Below, in pieces: positions 16,809 through 26,290 of a stretch of 64,000 nucleotides of DNA; position 1 is the stretch's first letter, and every line of letters starts with the position of its first letter. The position numbers and the translations under genes were made by a program. Source of the DNA: CAWGGS01 sp963822095 (GTDB taxonomy: Bacteria > Desulfobacterota > Desulfobulbia > Desulfobulbales > Desulfocapsaceae); NCBI GenBank assembly GCA_963822095.1, contig CAWGGS010000078.1, forward strand, positions 1 through 64,000, written 5' to 3'. The notes beneath the pieces were generated by a model. It did not search any database. It was not told the origin of the DNA and saw only the letters and a program-made list of their open reading frames with translations.

Positions 16809-18980
16809 ATGTGGGTCGCAAAGCGTTTTCGTTACAGGTTTGCAGTACTCCTCCTGTTTTGTACTTTCATCCTCGCATCGACAATCCTCGTCCGGGGATG
16901 GTCCCTTGCCAAGGACTCCTCAACCGAATCAGTGTCGGCACCTGCCGGACTTTCCTTGGCAAAATCGGAATCCTTTTCCGGGGCGACCAAACATGAACTC
17001 GTAAAGGACGGTGGGCTGCTTATAAAGACCCGGGGAGGGAGGCCCGTCTGTTTTGTCGTACCCATCGGTAAACGTTTCAAAGGCAAAAAACTGCAGTTTT
17101 CCTTGGAGGATGTCAAAAATTTTCGTTACTTTGCGGTACACTTTTCCCGGGATCTGCAGCCCTATGCCATCTCCCCCTTTGCCGTCCTCAGTATGGATGT
17201 CCCCGGTAAGAGTAGTGTCGCTCCCACCTTCTACACCCGTATACCTGCGGGTAACATCAGCAGTATTCAATTGACCTTTGTCAGTCGTAATGCCCCCGCA
17301 GAGATGATCCTCAAGTCGATAAAGATATGCCCTCTTGATTTTAGAGACGGCAAGGTCTGGCCGTATGTTCTCGCCTTTGGAATCGGAGTCATGCTGCTTT
17401 TACCCGGTATGCTGCTTTTTGTTCTCCTGCATCGGAGGCCATCTTCAGAGACGTTTTTGCTCTCGATCTTCTTGTATTCGCTCTTTTTTTATTTTGTGGC
17501 CTATCTGGTTCTTGTTGCTGCGTTTGTGTGCCGTGTTCCTGTGTTTCGTGCACATATATATATGATTATATTCAGTTTGTTCGCCTTGCTCCTGGTGTTG
17601 TTTGGTGTCTCTAAAAAACGTGTCTGGAGAAATCTCGGTGATCTGCTTTGGACCTCCTGGCGGGAATTTGCAGCCTACGCATTCCTGCTGGTTGCCCTCT
17701 GTTTTATTATCACCCACAACACCAATTTGCCTCTGCAAAACATGTATTACAGAGACATAGCAGGCTCGAAGACCTTCAATGCATTCCATGCTCATGACGG
17801 GATATTTCAATACGTCAACGGGTTGGCCATTGCCGATAATGAACCATTTAGCAAGTATTATGCCCACCGCCAACTCATCTACAACGTGGAAGATAGGGAA
17901 ATACTTCCGGGAGTTGTCTATGGGGTATTCCGGGCCCTGTTGGTTCCGTGGCTGGGATGGGTTGGAAAATCGTACTTTGTCTATACCTTGCTGGGAATAG
18001 CCATGAATCTGATGCTCGTTTTCCCGGCAGCGGCTCTGGCAAGGCGTTTTTTGGGTATCGGCAACACCTTCCTGTTGATATTGCTGCTAAGTGCCAATGC
18101 CTACATGGTCGGTAATTATCTCCTTACCTGGTTTAAACTGGCCGGGGCAGCTCTTTTCCTGAGCGGGCTGTATTTCATGCTGAAAGAAAAAACAGACTGG
18201 GGAGACTGGCCGAAATCCGGTTTGTATTTCGGCCTTGGTGCGAACATGCATGCCGGGGCAGCTCTGGGTATCCCCCTTTTTTTTCTATGGGCGGTCTGGC
18301 GAGGATTTCACGGTCGTCTGTCGATACGCTCATTTTTGGGTCCCTTGCTGCTCGTGCTGGTCTTTGCCGCTACAATTGCACCCTGGTCGATGGTAAAACA
18401 TCTCTACCTCCACGAGAACTATTCCTTAATCAAGTCTCATTTCCTGGGCGGCTATTCTTCTCCGAAAGGGCTTGGAGCTTCGGCGCAGTTGTTTTTTGAA
18501 AATACTCCCATAGAAAAGCAGATATCAACGCGGCTGGGTCAGCTTGCAACCGCGTTTCGATTTGAAAAATTGTCGCAACTGCAAAAGAAATTACACACTG
18601 AAGGGGGGACTGTTTTCCTGGGTCAATGGAACACCGACGAATTCAATTTCCTGGTTTTTTCCCTCTATCCGGGAGCATTGTTTGCATTGTTTGTGTGGAT
18701 GTATGCCCGATTTATAAAAAAGCAACCAGGTGACAGGGGGACGTCTCCTGCAATGTCGGGAAAGGTAATACTGACTCTTTCCCTCTTGACGATGGTTACT
18801 GTGATCCTGGCCCACTTTGGGAAACATCCGCCGGATATCGTCTATCACCAGCCCCTGGCTGTGTTGTTTTTGGCCGACATGGTTCTGGTTGCCTATATCC
18901 TAAAGGCAGCGCTTCCGGTCAGGATCGTCTATTTCGGCTATATGGCTTTTGTCGTATATCGGTTGGCATTGTTTCTCTAG
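16809..18980 (+). CDS. Large polytopic membrane protein of a glycan locus
   Basis: 723 residues with an N-terminal helix (about 9-28), a periplasmic beta-type domain (about 30-190), then about eleven hydrophobic helices to the end. The layout resembles GT-C-type glycosyltransferases or O-antigen-polymerase-like proteins, but no DxD or other decisive motif was fixed; the loop HAHDGIFQYVNGLAIADNEPFSKYYAHR near 322-350 may be the active loop (inference). No clear ribosome site is seen, so the start is uncertain. The TAG stop lies inside the CTAG target of the downstream IS, so the protein is not truncated. Sugar epimerases and a GT2 enzyme follow beyond the IS. Confidence 0.65.
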   Translation: MWVAKRFRYRFAVLLLFCTFILASTILVRGWSLAKDSSTESVSAPAGLSLAKSESFSGATKHELVKDGGLLIKTRGGRPVCFVVPIGKRFKGKKLQFSLEDVKNFRYFAVHFSRDLQPYAISPFAVLSMDVPGKSSVAPTFYTRIPAGNISSIQLTFVSRNAPAEMILKSIKICPLDFRDGKVWPYVLAFGIGVMLLLPGMLLFVLLHRRPSSETFLLSIFLYSLFFYFVAYLVLVAAFVCRVPVFRAHIYMIIFSLFALLLVLFGVSKKRVWRNLGDLLWTSWREFAAYAFLLVALCFIITHNTNLPLQNMYYRDIAGSKTFNAFHAHDGIFQYVNGLAIADNEPFSKYYAHRQLIYNVEDREILPGVVYGVFRALLVPWLGWVGKSYFVYTLLGIAMNLMLVFPAAALARRFLGIGNTFLLILLLSANAYMVGNYLLTWFKLAGAALFLSGLYFMLKEKTDWGDWPKSGLYFGLGANMHAGAALGIPLFFLWAVWRGFHGRLSIRSFLGPLLLVLVFAATIAPWSMVKHLYLHENYSLIKSHFLGGYSSPKGLGASAQLFFENTPIEKQISTRLGQLATAFRFEKLSQLQKKLHTEGGTVFLGQWNTDEFNFLVFSLYPGALFALFVWMYARFIKKQPGDRGTSPAMSGKVILTLSLLTMVTVILAHFGKHPPDIVYHQPLAVLFLADMVLVAYILKAALPVRIVYFGYMAFVVYRLALFL

Positions 18981-20641
18981 GAGTCTGTCGGATTTGACTT
19001 TTCATTCCCTTCGACGACCCTAACAAATAGAGCTGATGGTCTCTGCTTTCTGATAATGTTTATTATTTATTCAACCATTAGCCACCAATCCGGGCAAAAA
19101 TCCATCCGGATTGCCTTGATCTTTGACATATTTTAGCCTATCAAAGCAAACATCCGCTTTATATTCCAGGCAATGGACACAAGTGTCCATTCGCCGGAGA
19201 CTTCCTCCAAACCTCGCAAGAGAAATTGACGGAAGCCTAAGACATGCTTGATAATGCCGAATACCGGTTCAACCGTACTCTTTCGTTTTGCGTACACCTT
19301 GCGGCCCTCAATGGTCTTGAGCTTATTCCTCATCTTATCGATCGGCTCTGCATTATCTGATAACGGCAGAGGGTCGGAGAACCGATCGGTAAGAGGCTGG
19401 TTATGCTTGACCCGATTGGGGGGAATAAACGGTTCAACTTCAGATTGCTTGCAAGATGCCACATTAGCATCGCTGTAATAACCTGCATCAGCCAGCATGA
19501 TGTTGACCTTGCCCAAACTCTTCGGCAATTCACTCAGCGAGGCAAGGGTCGTGGTTATTTCCTGTTTGTCGTTCGTTGCTTGGCTGATGTGAGAATCGAC
19601 AATGCACATCGTGTCGACGTCAACCGTTGCCTGGGCATTATAAGACTGGACAAAACCCTTGTCCGAGGACGGCATGATACGGGACTCTTCGTCAGTCAAA
19701 TTGACCTGGTCTTTTTTTTGAGGTCCAGGCGTTGGCGGCTTGGGACCGCGGCCCCGCGGCTTCTTGCCGGTCTTTTCAGCTTTTGCCTTGCGGGCAGCTA
19801 TTTTCTCCTCGTGTTCTTTTTGCTCTTGGGCGTATCTTTGGGCTGCCCGTTCCTCAATTTTTGCCTTGGCTTCAGCTATAGCCTGCAGCCGGTCTTGACG
19901 CCGACTCAGTTCTTGCGGAATATCCATCCCGTCAGGAATCTTTTCGGAATCAGCTTTTTCGGCAAGACGAATAAGTTCTTCAACTTCGGCCTGCAGCTGC
20001 TTCTCAATTTTACAGGCATGGCCCCAGCTCAAAGCATGGTGTTTGGAGGCATTGGCTTTTATCTTGGTTCCGTCAAGGCTGACTCTGCCCATTTTTAAAA
20101 GGCCCATTTCGCGGGCAAGCAACAGAATTTGGACGAAAAGTGGTTTGAGTTGCGTAAGAAACCGTTTGCGGAAAGTGGCAATGGTATCGTGATCGGGATG
20201 GGTGTTGGCGGAGATAAAACGAAAGGCCACGGAATCATAGGTTGCCTTTTCTATTTTACGGCTGGAAAAAATCCCGGTGGCATAGCCATAGAACAATAAT
20301 GACAATAGGATCTCAGGATGATAGGCTTTGTACCCCTTTCCTTCATACGTTTCCGCAAGAGGCCGCAAATCAAGCTGTGATACGATATCGACAACAAATC
20401 TGGCCAGATGCTCTTCAGGGAGCCAATCTTGAATCGATGGCGGAAAGAGGAACTGTTGTGCTCTGTTTGTGGGGATGAATTTTTGAGTCATGTTTTTTTC
20501 TCTATGTAGATAGCTGAAATTACATAGCAATTGACTACAGAGACCAGAAAATGTCAAGTATTATATAGTAAAATCAAAATGATATATTAATTTTATACGA
20601 TTTTCCGGCTGTCGGTGCGGTGATCATAATCCGACAGACTC
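18981..20641 (-). mobile_element. IS1182-family insertion sequence
   Basis: Ends are perfect 14-bp inverted repeats: GAGTCTGTCGGATT (18981-18994) and AATCCGACAGACTC (20628-20641). Both sides are flanked by CTAG (18977-18980 and 20642-20645), either a 4-bp target duplication or part of a palindromic target. Length 1661 bp with one intact transposase gene, so it may still be active. It lies between the membrane protein gene and the epimerase genes of the glycan locus. Confidence 0.9.
19133..20491 (-). CDS. IS1182-family DDE transposase
   Basis: 452 residues from the ATG at 20489-20491. The N-terminal DUF772-like domain (FPPSIQDWLPEEHLARFVVDIV, then YHPEILLSLLFYGYATGIFSSRKIEKA) is followed by a DDE domain: RVSLDGTKIKANAS holds the first Asp, MLADAGYYSD the second, and KRKSTVEPVFGIIKHVLGFRQFLLRG the Glu. 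A charged Lys/Glu/Ala-rich insertion (about 190-285) between the first and second Asp is usual in this family. The reading frame is complete with no sign of decay. Confidence 0.92.
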   Translation of the reverse strand: MTQKFIPTNRAQQFLFPPSIQDWLPEEHLARFVVDIVSQLDLRPLAETYEGKGYKAYHPEILLSLLFYGYATGIFSSRKIEKATYDSVAFRFISANTHPDHDTIATFRKRFLTQLKPLFVQILLLAREMGLLKMGRVSLDGTKIKANASKHHALSWGHACKIEKQLQAEVEELIRLAEKADSEKIPDGMDIPQELSRRQDRLQAIAEAKAKIEERAAQRYAQEQKEHEEKIAARKAKAEKTGKKPRGRGPKPPTPGPQKKDQVNLTDEESRIMPSSDKGFVQSYNAQATVDVDTMCIVDSHISQATNDKQEITTTLASLSELPKSLGKVNIMLADAGYYSDANVASCKQSEVEPFIPPNRVKHNQPLTDRFSDPLPLSDNAEPIDKMRNKLKTIEGRKVYAKRKSTVEPVFGIIKHVLGFRQFLLRGLEEVSGEWTLVSIAWNIKRMFALIG

Positions 20642-20839
20642 CTAGTGCGTTTAGAAGAACCCAGGCCGGTCATAGAATCTGCTTGGAGAGATGTGGAATC
20701 GTAGTAAAAAGAGTTGCTTCGGTGTGATTGATGGGATAGGATTGGCTTTGCTTGACGACGGGAGAAAGAACATCCCGACCTTTGCCAAAACCCGTAGAGC
20801 GAGCAGCCCCATGCTGCTGTTATTAACATTTTGAAATAT

Positions 20840-21892
20840 ATGAATAAAAAAGCGCTAGTAACAGGTTCCGCAGGCCTCATAGGTTCGGAATCCGTCCGTT
20901 TTTTTGCCGAAAAGGGATTTACCGTTGTCGGTGTGGACAACGATATGCGAAAATATTTTTTCGGCGAAGAGGCAAGTACCAAGTGGAATCTGGAGCAACT
21001 GAAAGAGCAGGTGGAAGGGTATATCCACTACGAAGCTGACATCCGTGACAATGATGCCATTGCGGAGATAGTCAAAGAACATTCCTTTGATATCATTATC
21101 CACACCGCCGCACAACCTTCCCATGACTGGGCCGCCAAGGAGCCGTTTACCGATTTTACGGTCAATGCGGATGGAACCCTGGTCTTGCTGGAAAATTTCA
21201 GGAAGTATGCTCCTCAAGCAACCTTTATCTTCACTTCCACCAACAAGGTTTATGGTGATACCCCGAATTTTTTGCCGCTGGTCGAGCTGGAAAAAAGATA
21301 CGAGATTGCCGAGAACCATCCTTATTTTAAGGAAGGTATCGATGAGTCGATGAGCATCGATAATTCCAAGCACAGTATTTTCGGGGCCTCCAAGCTGGCT
21401 GCCGATATTATGGTTCAGGAGTATGGAAGATATTTCAACCTCAACTCCGCCATATTCCGAGGCGGATGCCTGACCGGTCCCAACCACAGTGGAACTCAGC
21501 TTCATGGATTTCTTGCCTATCTCGTCAAGTGCATCGCTACGGGAACCCAATATACAATTTTCGGTTATAAGGGCAAACAGGTTCGAGATAACATCCATTC
21601 CTCAGATCTCGTCAATGCCTTCTGGCACTTTCACCAAAATCCCCGCCAAGGTGAGGTCTACAATATAGGAGGATCAAGGTATTCAAACATCTCCATGATG
21701 GAGGCGATTGAGAAAATCGAGAAGATCCTTGATAAAAAGGCCATGTACACGTACGCCGAAGTTAACAGAAGCGGCGACCACATTTGGTATATAAGTGACG
21801 TATCCAAGTTCAAAAGGCACTACCCTGAATGGGATTTCAAGTATGATATTGACGCCATCCTAGAGGAAATCTGCAGACAGGGGCATTTCTAG
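20840..21892 (+). CDS. NAD-dependent sugar-nucleotide epimerase (CDP-paratose epimerase-like)
   Basis: 350 residues from the ATG at 20840; the in-frame TTG at 20831 is less likely. Extended short-chain dehydrogenase fold: TGSAGLIGS near residues 7-15 binds NAD. VDNDMRKYFFGEEAS and AAQPSHDWAA resemble the CDP-paratose/tyvelose 2-epimerase subgroup, as do FRGGCLTGPNHSGTQLHGFL and KQVRDNIHSSDLV. The usual YxxxK catalytic pair reads FGASK here, with Phe in place of Tyr. It is the first of three tightly spaced glycan genes (10-nt gap to the next), probably making a deoxysugar or epimerised sugar for a surface polysaccharide (inference). Confidence 0.82.
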   Translation: MNKKALVTGSAGLIGSESVRFFAEKGFTVVGVDNDMRKYFFGEEASTKWNLEQLKEQVEGYIHYEADIRDNDAIAEIVKEHSFDIIIHTAAQPSHDWAAKEPFTDFTVNADGTLVLLENFRKYAPQATFIFTSTNKVYGDTPNFLPLVELEKRYEIAENHPYFKEGIDESMSIDNSKHSIFGASKLAADIMVQEYGRYFNLNSAIFRGGCLTGPNHSGTQLHGFLAYLVKCIATGTQYTIFGYKGKQVRDNIHSSDLVNAFWHFHQNPRQGEVYNIGGSRYSNISMMEAIEKIEKILDKKAMYTYAEVNRSGDHIWYISDVSKFKRHYPEWDFKYDIDAILEEICRQGHF

Positions 21893-21903
21893 ATTTGAAA
21901 ACC

Positions 21904-22974
21904 ATGAAATATACATCTATTCTCATTACCGGAGGGGCGGGATTCGTCGGTTCCAATCTGGCCCTGATGTTTAAACGAAAATATCCCGAGTGTGAAATAA
22001 TTGCCCTTGATAATCTGAAACGGCGAGGATCGGAATTGAATATTCCGAGGTTGAAGTCTGAAGGAATCTCCTTTATTCATGGGGATATCCGTAACCGGGA
22101 AGATTTTGAGGAGTTGCCGGCAGTCGAGATGGTTCTGGAGTGTAGCGCAGAGCCTTCGGTTCTGGCAGGGATCCACTCCTCCCCATCCTATCTGCTCAAT
22201 ACCAATCTCGGCGGCACCATTAACTGCCTTGAATTTGCACGACAAAACGGCTCAGCCTTTATTTTTATCTCAACAAGCCGCGTCTATCCGGTTAAGGCAA
22301 TCAATTCGCTTTGCTATTCGGAAGAGGAGACCAGATTCTCCCTTGATGGGCATCAGGACATCGCTGGTGCATCCCAGGAAGGCATTGCCGAATATTTCCC
22401 GCTGGAGGGAGCTCGTTCCCTGTACGGATCGACCAAACTCTGTAGCGAAATTATCCTCCAGGAGTATATGGAGAGCTTTGGAATGGTCGGGGTTATCAAC
22501 CGCTGTGGGGTTATTACCGGGCCGTGGCAGATGGGAAAGGTCGACCAGGGCGTGTTCGTCCTGTGGGTGGCAAGGCATATTTTCGGAGGGAGCCTCTCCT
22601 ATATCGGATATGGAGGGCAAGGAAAACAGGTGCGTGATTTTATTCACATCGATGACCTTTTCGATGTCCTTGAACTCCAGATTGGAGACATCAAGACGTT
22701 TAACGGTAATATATTCAATATCGGTGGCGGCAGGGAAAACAGTGTGTCGTTGCAGGAATTGACTGCAATCTGTCAAAAGGTGACAGGAAAGACCATTGAG
22801 ATAGCCTCAGTCAGCACAAACCGTCCGGCGGATCTCATTTCTTTCATCACCGACTGTTCGAAATTTAAGAAGATAACAGGATGGAAACCGAAGAGGAATG
22901 CTGAAAGAACTGTTTCCGACATTGTCGCCTGGATTGCGGAAAACAGAGAACAAGTACAACCAATCCTCTCATGA
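21904..22974 (+). CDS. NAD-dependent epimerase/dehydratase (SDR)
   Basis: 356 residues. GGAGFVGS near residues 10-17 is the NAD-binding motif; VECSAEPSV-like and STSRVYPV segments and the intact YxxxK (LYGSTKLCSE) complete the active site. It is related to the preceding gene and to the same CDP-sugar epimerase branch (CGVITGPWQMGKVDQGVF, KQVRDFIHIDDLF). The ATG at 21904 follows the previous stop by 11 nt; an upstream in-frame TTG (21895) also exists. Paired epimerases suggest two successive steps on one nucleotide sugar (inference). Confidence 0.82.
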   Translation: MKYTSILITGGAGFVGSNLALMFKRKYPECEIIALDNLKRRGSELNIPRLKSEGISFIHGDIRNREDFEELPAVEMVLECSAEPSVLAGIHSSPSYLLNTNLGGTINCLEFARQNGSAFIFISTSRVYPVKAINSLCYSEEETRFSLDGHQDIAGASQEGIAEYFPLEGARSLYGSTKLCSEIILQEYMESFGMVGVINRCGVITGPWQMGKVDQGVFVLWVARHIFGGSLSYIGYGGQGKQVRDFIHIDDLFDVLELQIGDIKTFNGNIFNIGGGRENSVSLQELTAICQKVTGKTIEIASVSTNRPADLISFITDCSKFKKITGWKPKRNAERTVSDIVAWIAENREQVQPILS

Positions 22975-22980
22975 CCGATC

Positions 22981-23724
22981 ATGAAAAAATTATCGCTCGT
23001 TATTCCCGCCCACAACGAAGAAGGCTGCATTGAAGAAACGGTTCGGGCCTTTCACGATCAGCTGAAACAAGAAGGAATCGAGCACGAGATGCTGGTTATA
23101 AATGACAACAGCACGGATGGGACGGAGGAGATTCTACGAAATCTGTCATCTGAAATTTCCGAACTGCGATATCTCAAGAATCATCCTCCCAACGGGTATG
23201 GATTAGCCGTTCGCTTGGGCTTGGAAAATTTCCGGGGAGACTGTGTTGCAATTGTGATGGCGGACTTGTCGGATCGTCCGATAGATATCGTAAAATACTT
23301 CAGAAAAATGGAAGAAGGGTATGACTGCGTCTTCGGATCCCGGTTTATAAAAGGGGGTAAGATTATTGATTACCCGAAGTTCAAATACTGCCTGAACCGT
23401 TTTACCAACATCCTCATCAGCTTGCTTTTTGGTATCAGATATAACGATACGACAAACGCGTTTAAACTATACAGTAAGGAGACGATTTCCGGCCTGAAGC
23501 CTTTATTAAGTCATCACTTCAATCTTACCGTGGAACTCCCGCTAAAGGCAGTCGTTCGGGGATACCGGTATGCCGTCATTCCCAATCACTGGAGGAACAG
23601 AAAAGAGGGGCAGTCAAAGCTGAAAATCAAGGAGATGGGAAGCCGATATTTTTTTATAATCCTTTATTGTCTGTTGGAAAAGTGGCTGGCAAGGGGGGAC
23701 TATAAAAAAGATGTTCAGAGTTGA
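22981..23724 (+). CDS. GT2-family glycosyltransferase (DPM1-like)
   Basis: 247 residues. SLVIPAHNEEGCIEETVRAF starts a GT-A fold; VINDNSTDGTEEIL and VIMADLSDRPIDIVKYFRKMEEGYDCVFGSRF match polyprenol-phosphate or dolichol-phosphate mannosyltransferase-type enzymes. The usual DxD appears as ADLSD. Only a short hydrophobic stretch (ILISLLFGI) is present, so the enzyme is membrane-associated rather than polytopic. It lies 6 nt after the second epimerase gene, in one operon. It likely charges a lipid carrier with the modified sugar (inference). Confidence 0.85.
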   Translation: MKKLSLVIPAHNEEGCIEETVRAFHDQLKQEGIEHEMLVINDNSTDGTEEILRNLSSEISELRYLKNHPPNGYGLAVRLGLENFRGDCVAIVMADLSDRPIDIVKYFRKMEEGYDCVFGSRFIKGGKIIDYPKFKYCLNRFTNILISLLFGIRYNDTTNAFKLYSKETISGLKPLLSHHFNLTVELPLKAVVRGYRYAVIPNHWRNRKEGQSKLKIKEMGSRYFFIILYCLLEKWLARGDYKKDVQS

Positions 23725-23800
23725 AAAAGAGTTTTTCTCTTTTTCGGTAAGAAAATTGTAGTGGTAATCTTGAAAAGATTTTGTCTGGGATACGCGGGTA

Positions 23801-23836
23801 CTTTCGGGTCAGGATAAAAATCACCTGACCCGAAAG
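23801..23836. terminator. 13-bp-stem hairpin between convergent genes
   Basis: CTTTCGGGTCAGG (23801-23813) pairs perfectly with CCTGACCCGAAAG (23824-23836), loop 10 nt. It sits between the convergent GT2 gene and the outer-membrane protein gene, so it can serve both directions; there is no strong T-tract on either side. Confidence 0.6.
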
Positions 23837-23848
23837 GTTAAGAAATGA

Positions 23849-24775
23849 TTAGAATGATTTTGTGAGCGTCAGGACTACTTGTGAACCTTCCGTGTTGTTT
23901 TTTACATGGAAATCATGGAGATAGCGAAGATTGACCTGTAGAAGCTGCGGTAACCAGAACACATTGATTTCGGCCCCGATTGCATGGGATTGCTTGCGTT
24001 CGTCCGCAACCGTTGTGGGGCCGTCGTTGCTGTCATCGCTTATCTGCCAGTAGGAGGCTCCCACCAGACCCGGTCGGACCATCAAGCTGTTTCCGATCTT
24101 GTTTTCTTTGCCGATTCCATATTCGACGACAAATTCCGCTCCGGGAGTTACGTGGGTATCGTCCTGCTCCCCATTGATAAGGGTCCGGGTCAGGGCACTA
24201 ATCGACCATGTGCGTTGCTCGTCAAAATAGTAAGTGGCTCCTAGCGTCATCATTCCGGACCAGTAGCCAAGACCGGGTGAGGCCAGTTTCGTGGCATCGA
24301 AATCACCGGTCGGGGCAATCACCGCAAGGGCAAAGGTCGCGTCCCAGCGCGGTTGGTGCCACCCCAAAGCGAAGGGTTCGAAAACGATATCACCCAGAGT
24401 GAAGGACCTACTGTCGTGGGCAGGGCCGAAAGTCACGTCCTTGTCGACGAGGGGAATCAGAATGTCACAGATATAGTCGGCACCCAGGATTTTTGTCTTC
24501 GATACATAAATAAGGCGCTGAACCGAGGCGAAAACATCGAGGCCGAAGTTTACCGGCACCTTGTCACCGTTATTGTCTTTGTACGTATTGGGACTATACC
24601 AGGTGTTGTACATTCGGTAGTGAAATCCAGGTGGTGGGGCTGATCCCGCCAAAACCCCTTCCACGCCGTATGGATAGTGTGAGCCCAATGTGGCTGCATT
24701 GCCCATTGAAAAACCTACCAGGACTGCTGCGACTAAACCGGCCAGAAAAATCGGCCATTTTCTGCTTTTCAACAT
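23849..24775 (-). CDS. SphA/MetA-pathway outer-membrane protein
   Basis: 308 residues from the ATG at 24773-24775, chosen because an AGGGGAG site lies 8 nt upstream and the N-terminus MLKSRKWPIFLAGLVAAVLV is a good signal peptide; a longer frame upstream is rejected. The mature protein shows the Phenol_MetA_deg/SphA beta-barrel pattern: YNTWYSPNTYKDNNGD, DICDILIP-type strands, FALAVIAPTGDFD, YWSGMMTLGATYYFDEQRTWSISALTRTLINGEQ and a terminal aromatic (TLTKSF). It is inferred to be an outer-membrane channel for hydrophobic compounds. It is transcribed alone. Confidence 0.82.
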   Translation of the reverse strand: MLKSRKWPIFLAGLVAAVLVGFSMGNAATLGSHYPYGVEGVLAGSAPPPGFHYRMYNTWYSPNTYKDNNGDKVPVNFGLDVFASVQRLIYVSKTKILGADYICDILIPLVDKDVTFGPAHDSRSFTLGDIVFEPFALGWHQPRWDATFALAVIAPTGDFDATKLASPGLGYWSGMMTLGATYYFDEQRTWSISALTRTLINGEQDDTHVTPGAEFVVEYGIGKENKIGNSLMVRPGLVGASYWQISDDSNDGPTTVADERKQSHAIGAEINVFWLPQLLQVNLRYLHDFHVKNNTEGSQVVLTLTKSF

Positions 24776-25373
24776 TGTTCTTCTCCCCTTGTAAAGATAA
24801 TATTTCCAGCATTTTTGAGTAAGAAATGCTACTTCCTCAACCCCCATTATGGTTTCCTGCGGTAGATCAAAACAGCGCTTGGGATATCTTGCTTGGATTT
24901 GCTTACACAAATATAATAAAATGTCTAAGAGAGTGCATCAGGAATAGCCAGTTTGTCCAACATGATATTGTAGCCGTTTTTTATCTGTTTACCACTAATA
25001 TTGAGCTGCTGATCCAGGAAGTGAGCTGTTCGGCTATACATCTATCCCTGGGAGCTTCTCAACAACCTTCTGGGAGACCCGAGGTCCACACAGCTCACAC
25101 CCCACAATTCCGATAGGCTGAGTTTCAGGGGCAATTAGATTTTTTTATGGTTGCATGAACCATTTCCATGGGATTGGTCTTGCGGCCGATCAGTAGTGGG
25201 AGCATGAGAAAAAAGTTGTCGTGATACAGGTGATAGGCTAGCATGAAAGTTCAACCGTGGGGATGTGGAATTTGGGGGCTTGGACGATGATCGAATCTTT
25301 TGCCGGCTCAGGCCTGGATGAGGCGGCGACACGGTGGCTTCCCTTGAAGATTCAATTTAACAACGAGGTGAAA
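24776..25373. other. Divergent intergenic region
   Basis: About 600 bp between two divergent genes with no supported gene. Frames at 24826-25116 and 25135-25332 lack ribosome sites and family signals. The upstream part is AT-rich and presumably holds both promoters. Confidence 0.4.
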
Positions 25374-25955
25374 ATGAACAATAACTGTCTAAATATACGA
25401 CCAAATCTTGCTGGTGACTTCCCTGAAATTCATCCAACCTCTCTCATTGATCCATCGGCCCAGATCATCGGCAACGTCAAGGTCGGCAAGAATGTTTTTA
25501 TTGCCCCGCTGGCAGTGATCCGTTCCGACGAACCGGGACCGGACGGGAAGGTTCTGCCCATTGTTATTGAGGAAGAGGCCAATGTCCAGGACGGCGTCAT
25601 CATGCACAGTCATGGAGGACAGGAGCTCATAATAGGGCCAAGAACCTGTATTGCCCATGGCGTTGCCATCCATGGCCCCTGCCGGATAGGAGCGGGATGC
25701 TTTCTGGCCATGCGCAGCACCTTGTATAGTGTTAATCTTGAGGAGTCGGTCTGGATTGGGATGAATGCCACGGTTATGAGGGTCTCCCTGGATGCCCGTA
25801 CGTATGTACCAGCCGGTAGTGTCGTGAGATCCCGCCAGGAAACATGGGAGCTGCGGGTCGTCTCGGAACGAGAGAAGATTTACATGGAAAATGTTCTCTC
25901 GGCTGCTAACCACCTGCGGGAGGAATATCGGCGCATGCGTGGCATGGTTGCATGA
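25374..25955 (+). CDS. Gamma-class carbonic anhydrase-like protein (left-handed beta-helix)
   Basis: 193 residues from the ATG at 25374, which has GAGGTG about 4 nt upstream; the longer frame to 25257 is rejected. Hexapeptide repeats run from about residue 20 (IHPTSLIDPSAQIIGNVKVGKNVFIAPLAVIRSD) to 150. Potential zinc histidines are in VIMHSHGG and IAHGVAIHGPC, in the arrangement of Cam/CcmM-type enzymes. The C-terminal helix EREKIYMENVLSAANHLREEYRRM is usual for the family. It may hydrate CO2, or be an inactive homolog; all His positions cannot be verified by eye. No operon partner. Confidence 0.8.
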   Translation: MNNNCLNIRPNLAGDFPEIHPTSLIDPSAQIIGNVKVGKNVFIAPLAVIRSDEPGPDGKVLPIVIEEEANVQDGVIMHSHGGQELIIGPRTCIAHGVAIHGPCRIGAGCFLAMRSTLYSVNLEESVWIGMNATVMRVSLDARTYVPAGSVVRSRQETWELRVVSEREKIYMENVLSAANHLREEYRRMRGMVA

Positions 25956-26290
25956 AATGAAAGTCCGTTCCATAGGAGGATCTTTGCCAGGAAAGGGGAT
26001 TTTTCAAATAAATTGAGGAATCTGCCGGCAAGAACCAATTCTGGGGCAGCGCATAGCCATGTTCAAGGAAACGAATTTAAATGTCCGAGAAAGAGAAGAG
26101 ATGGTAATGGGCGAAGCGGACGGTGATGTGTGTTACTCAGTTGTCTTCGCAACGAAGCGAGAAAAGAAAAGGGGACGCTCCCTGAGAAGCAGTCCCCCAA
26201 CCAAGAGAGAAGGCTACGTACTTCTGAAAAAATGATTGCCCCAGCCCGGTGTTTGTTGCCCCCGGGCCAGGCAGGAAAGTGGATGATACT
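25956..26290. other. Intergenic between convergent genes
   Basis: Contains the minus-strand terminator listed next and a weaker pair GGGGAC...GTCCCC near 26172-26200 that may end the plus-strand gene. Nothing else is recognised. Confidence 0.45.
26226..26277 (-). terminator. Rho-independent terminator of porin gene
   Basis: On the minus strand GCCCGG and CCGGGC (plus coordinates 26262-26267 and 26244-26249) form a stem, followed by AATCATTTTTT. It lies just downstream of the porin stop codon. Confidence 0.65.

Noticed and set aside
19403..20098. 231-residue plus-strand frame
   Set aside because: Antisense of the IS1182 transposase; no family features.
20855..21598. 247-residue minus-strand frame
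   Set aside because: Antisense of the epimerase gene.
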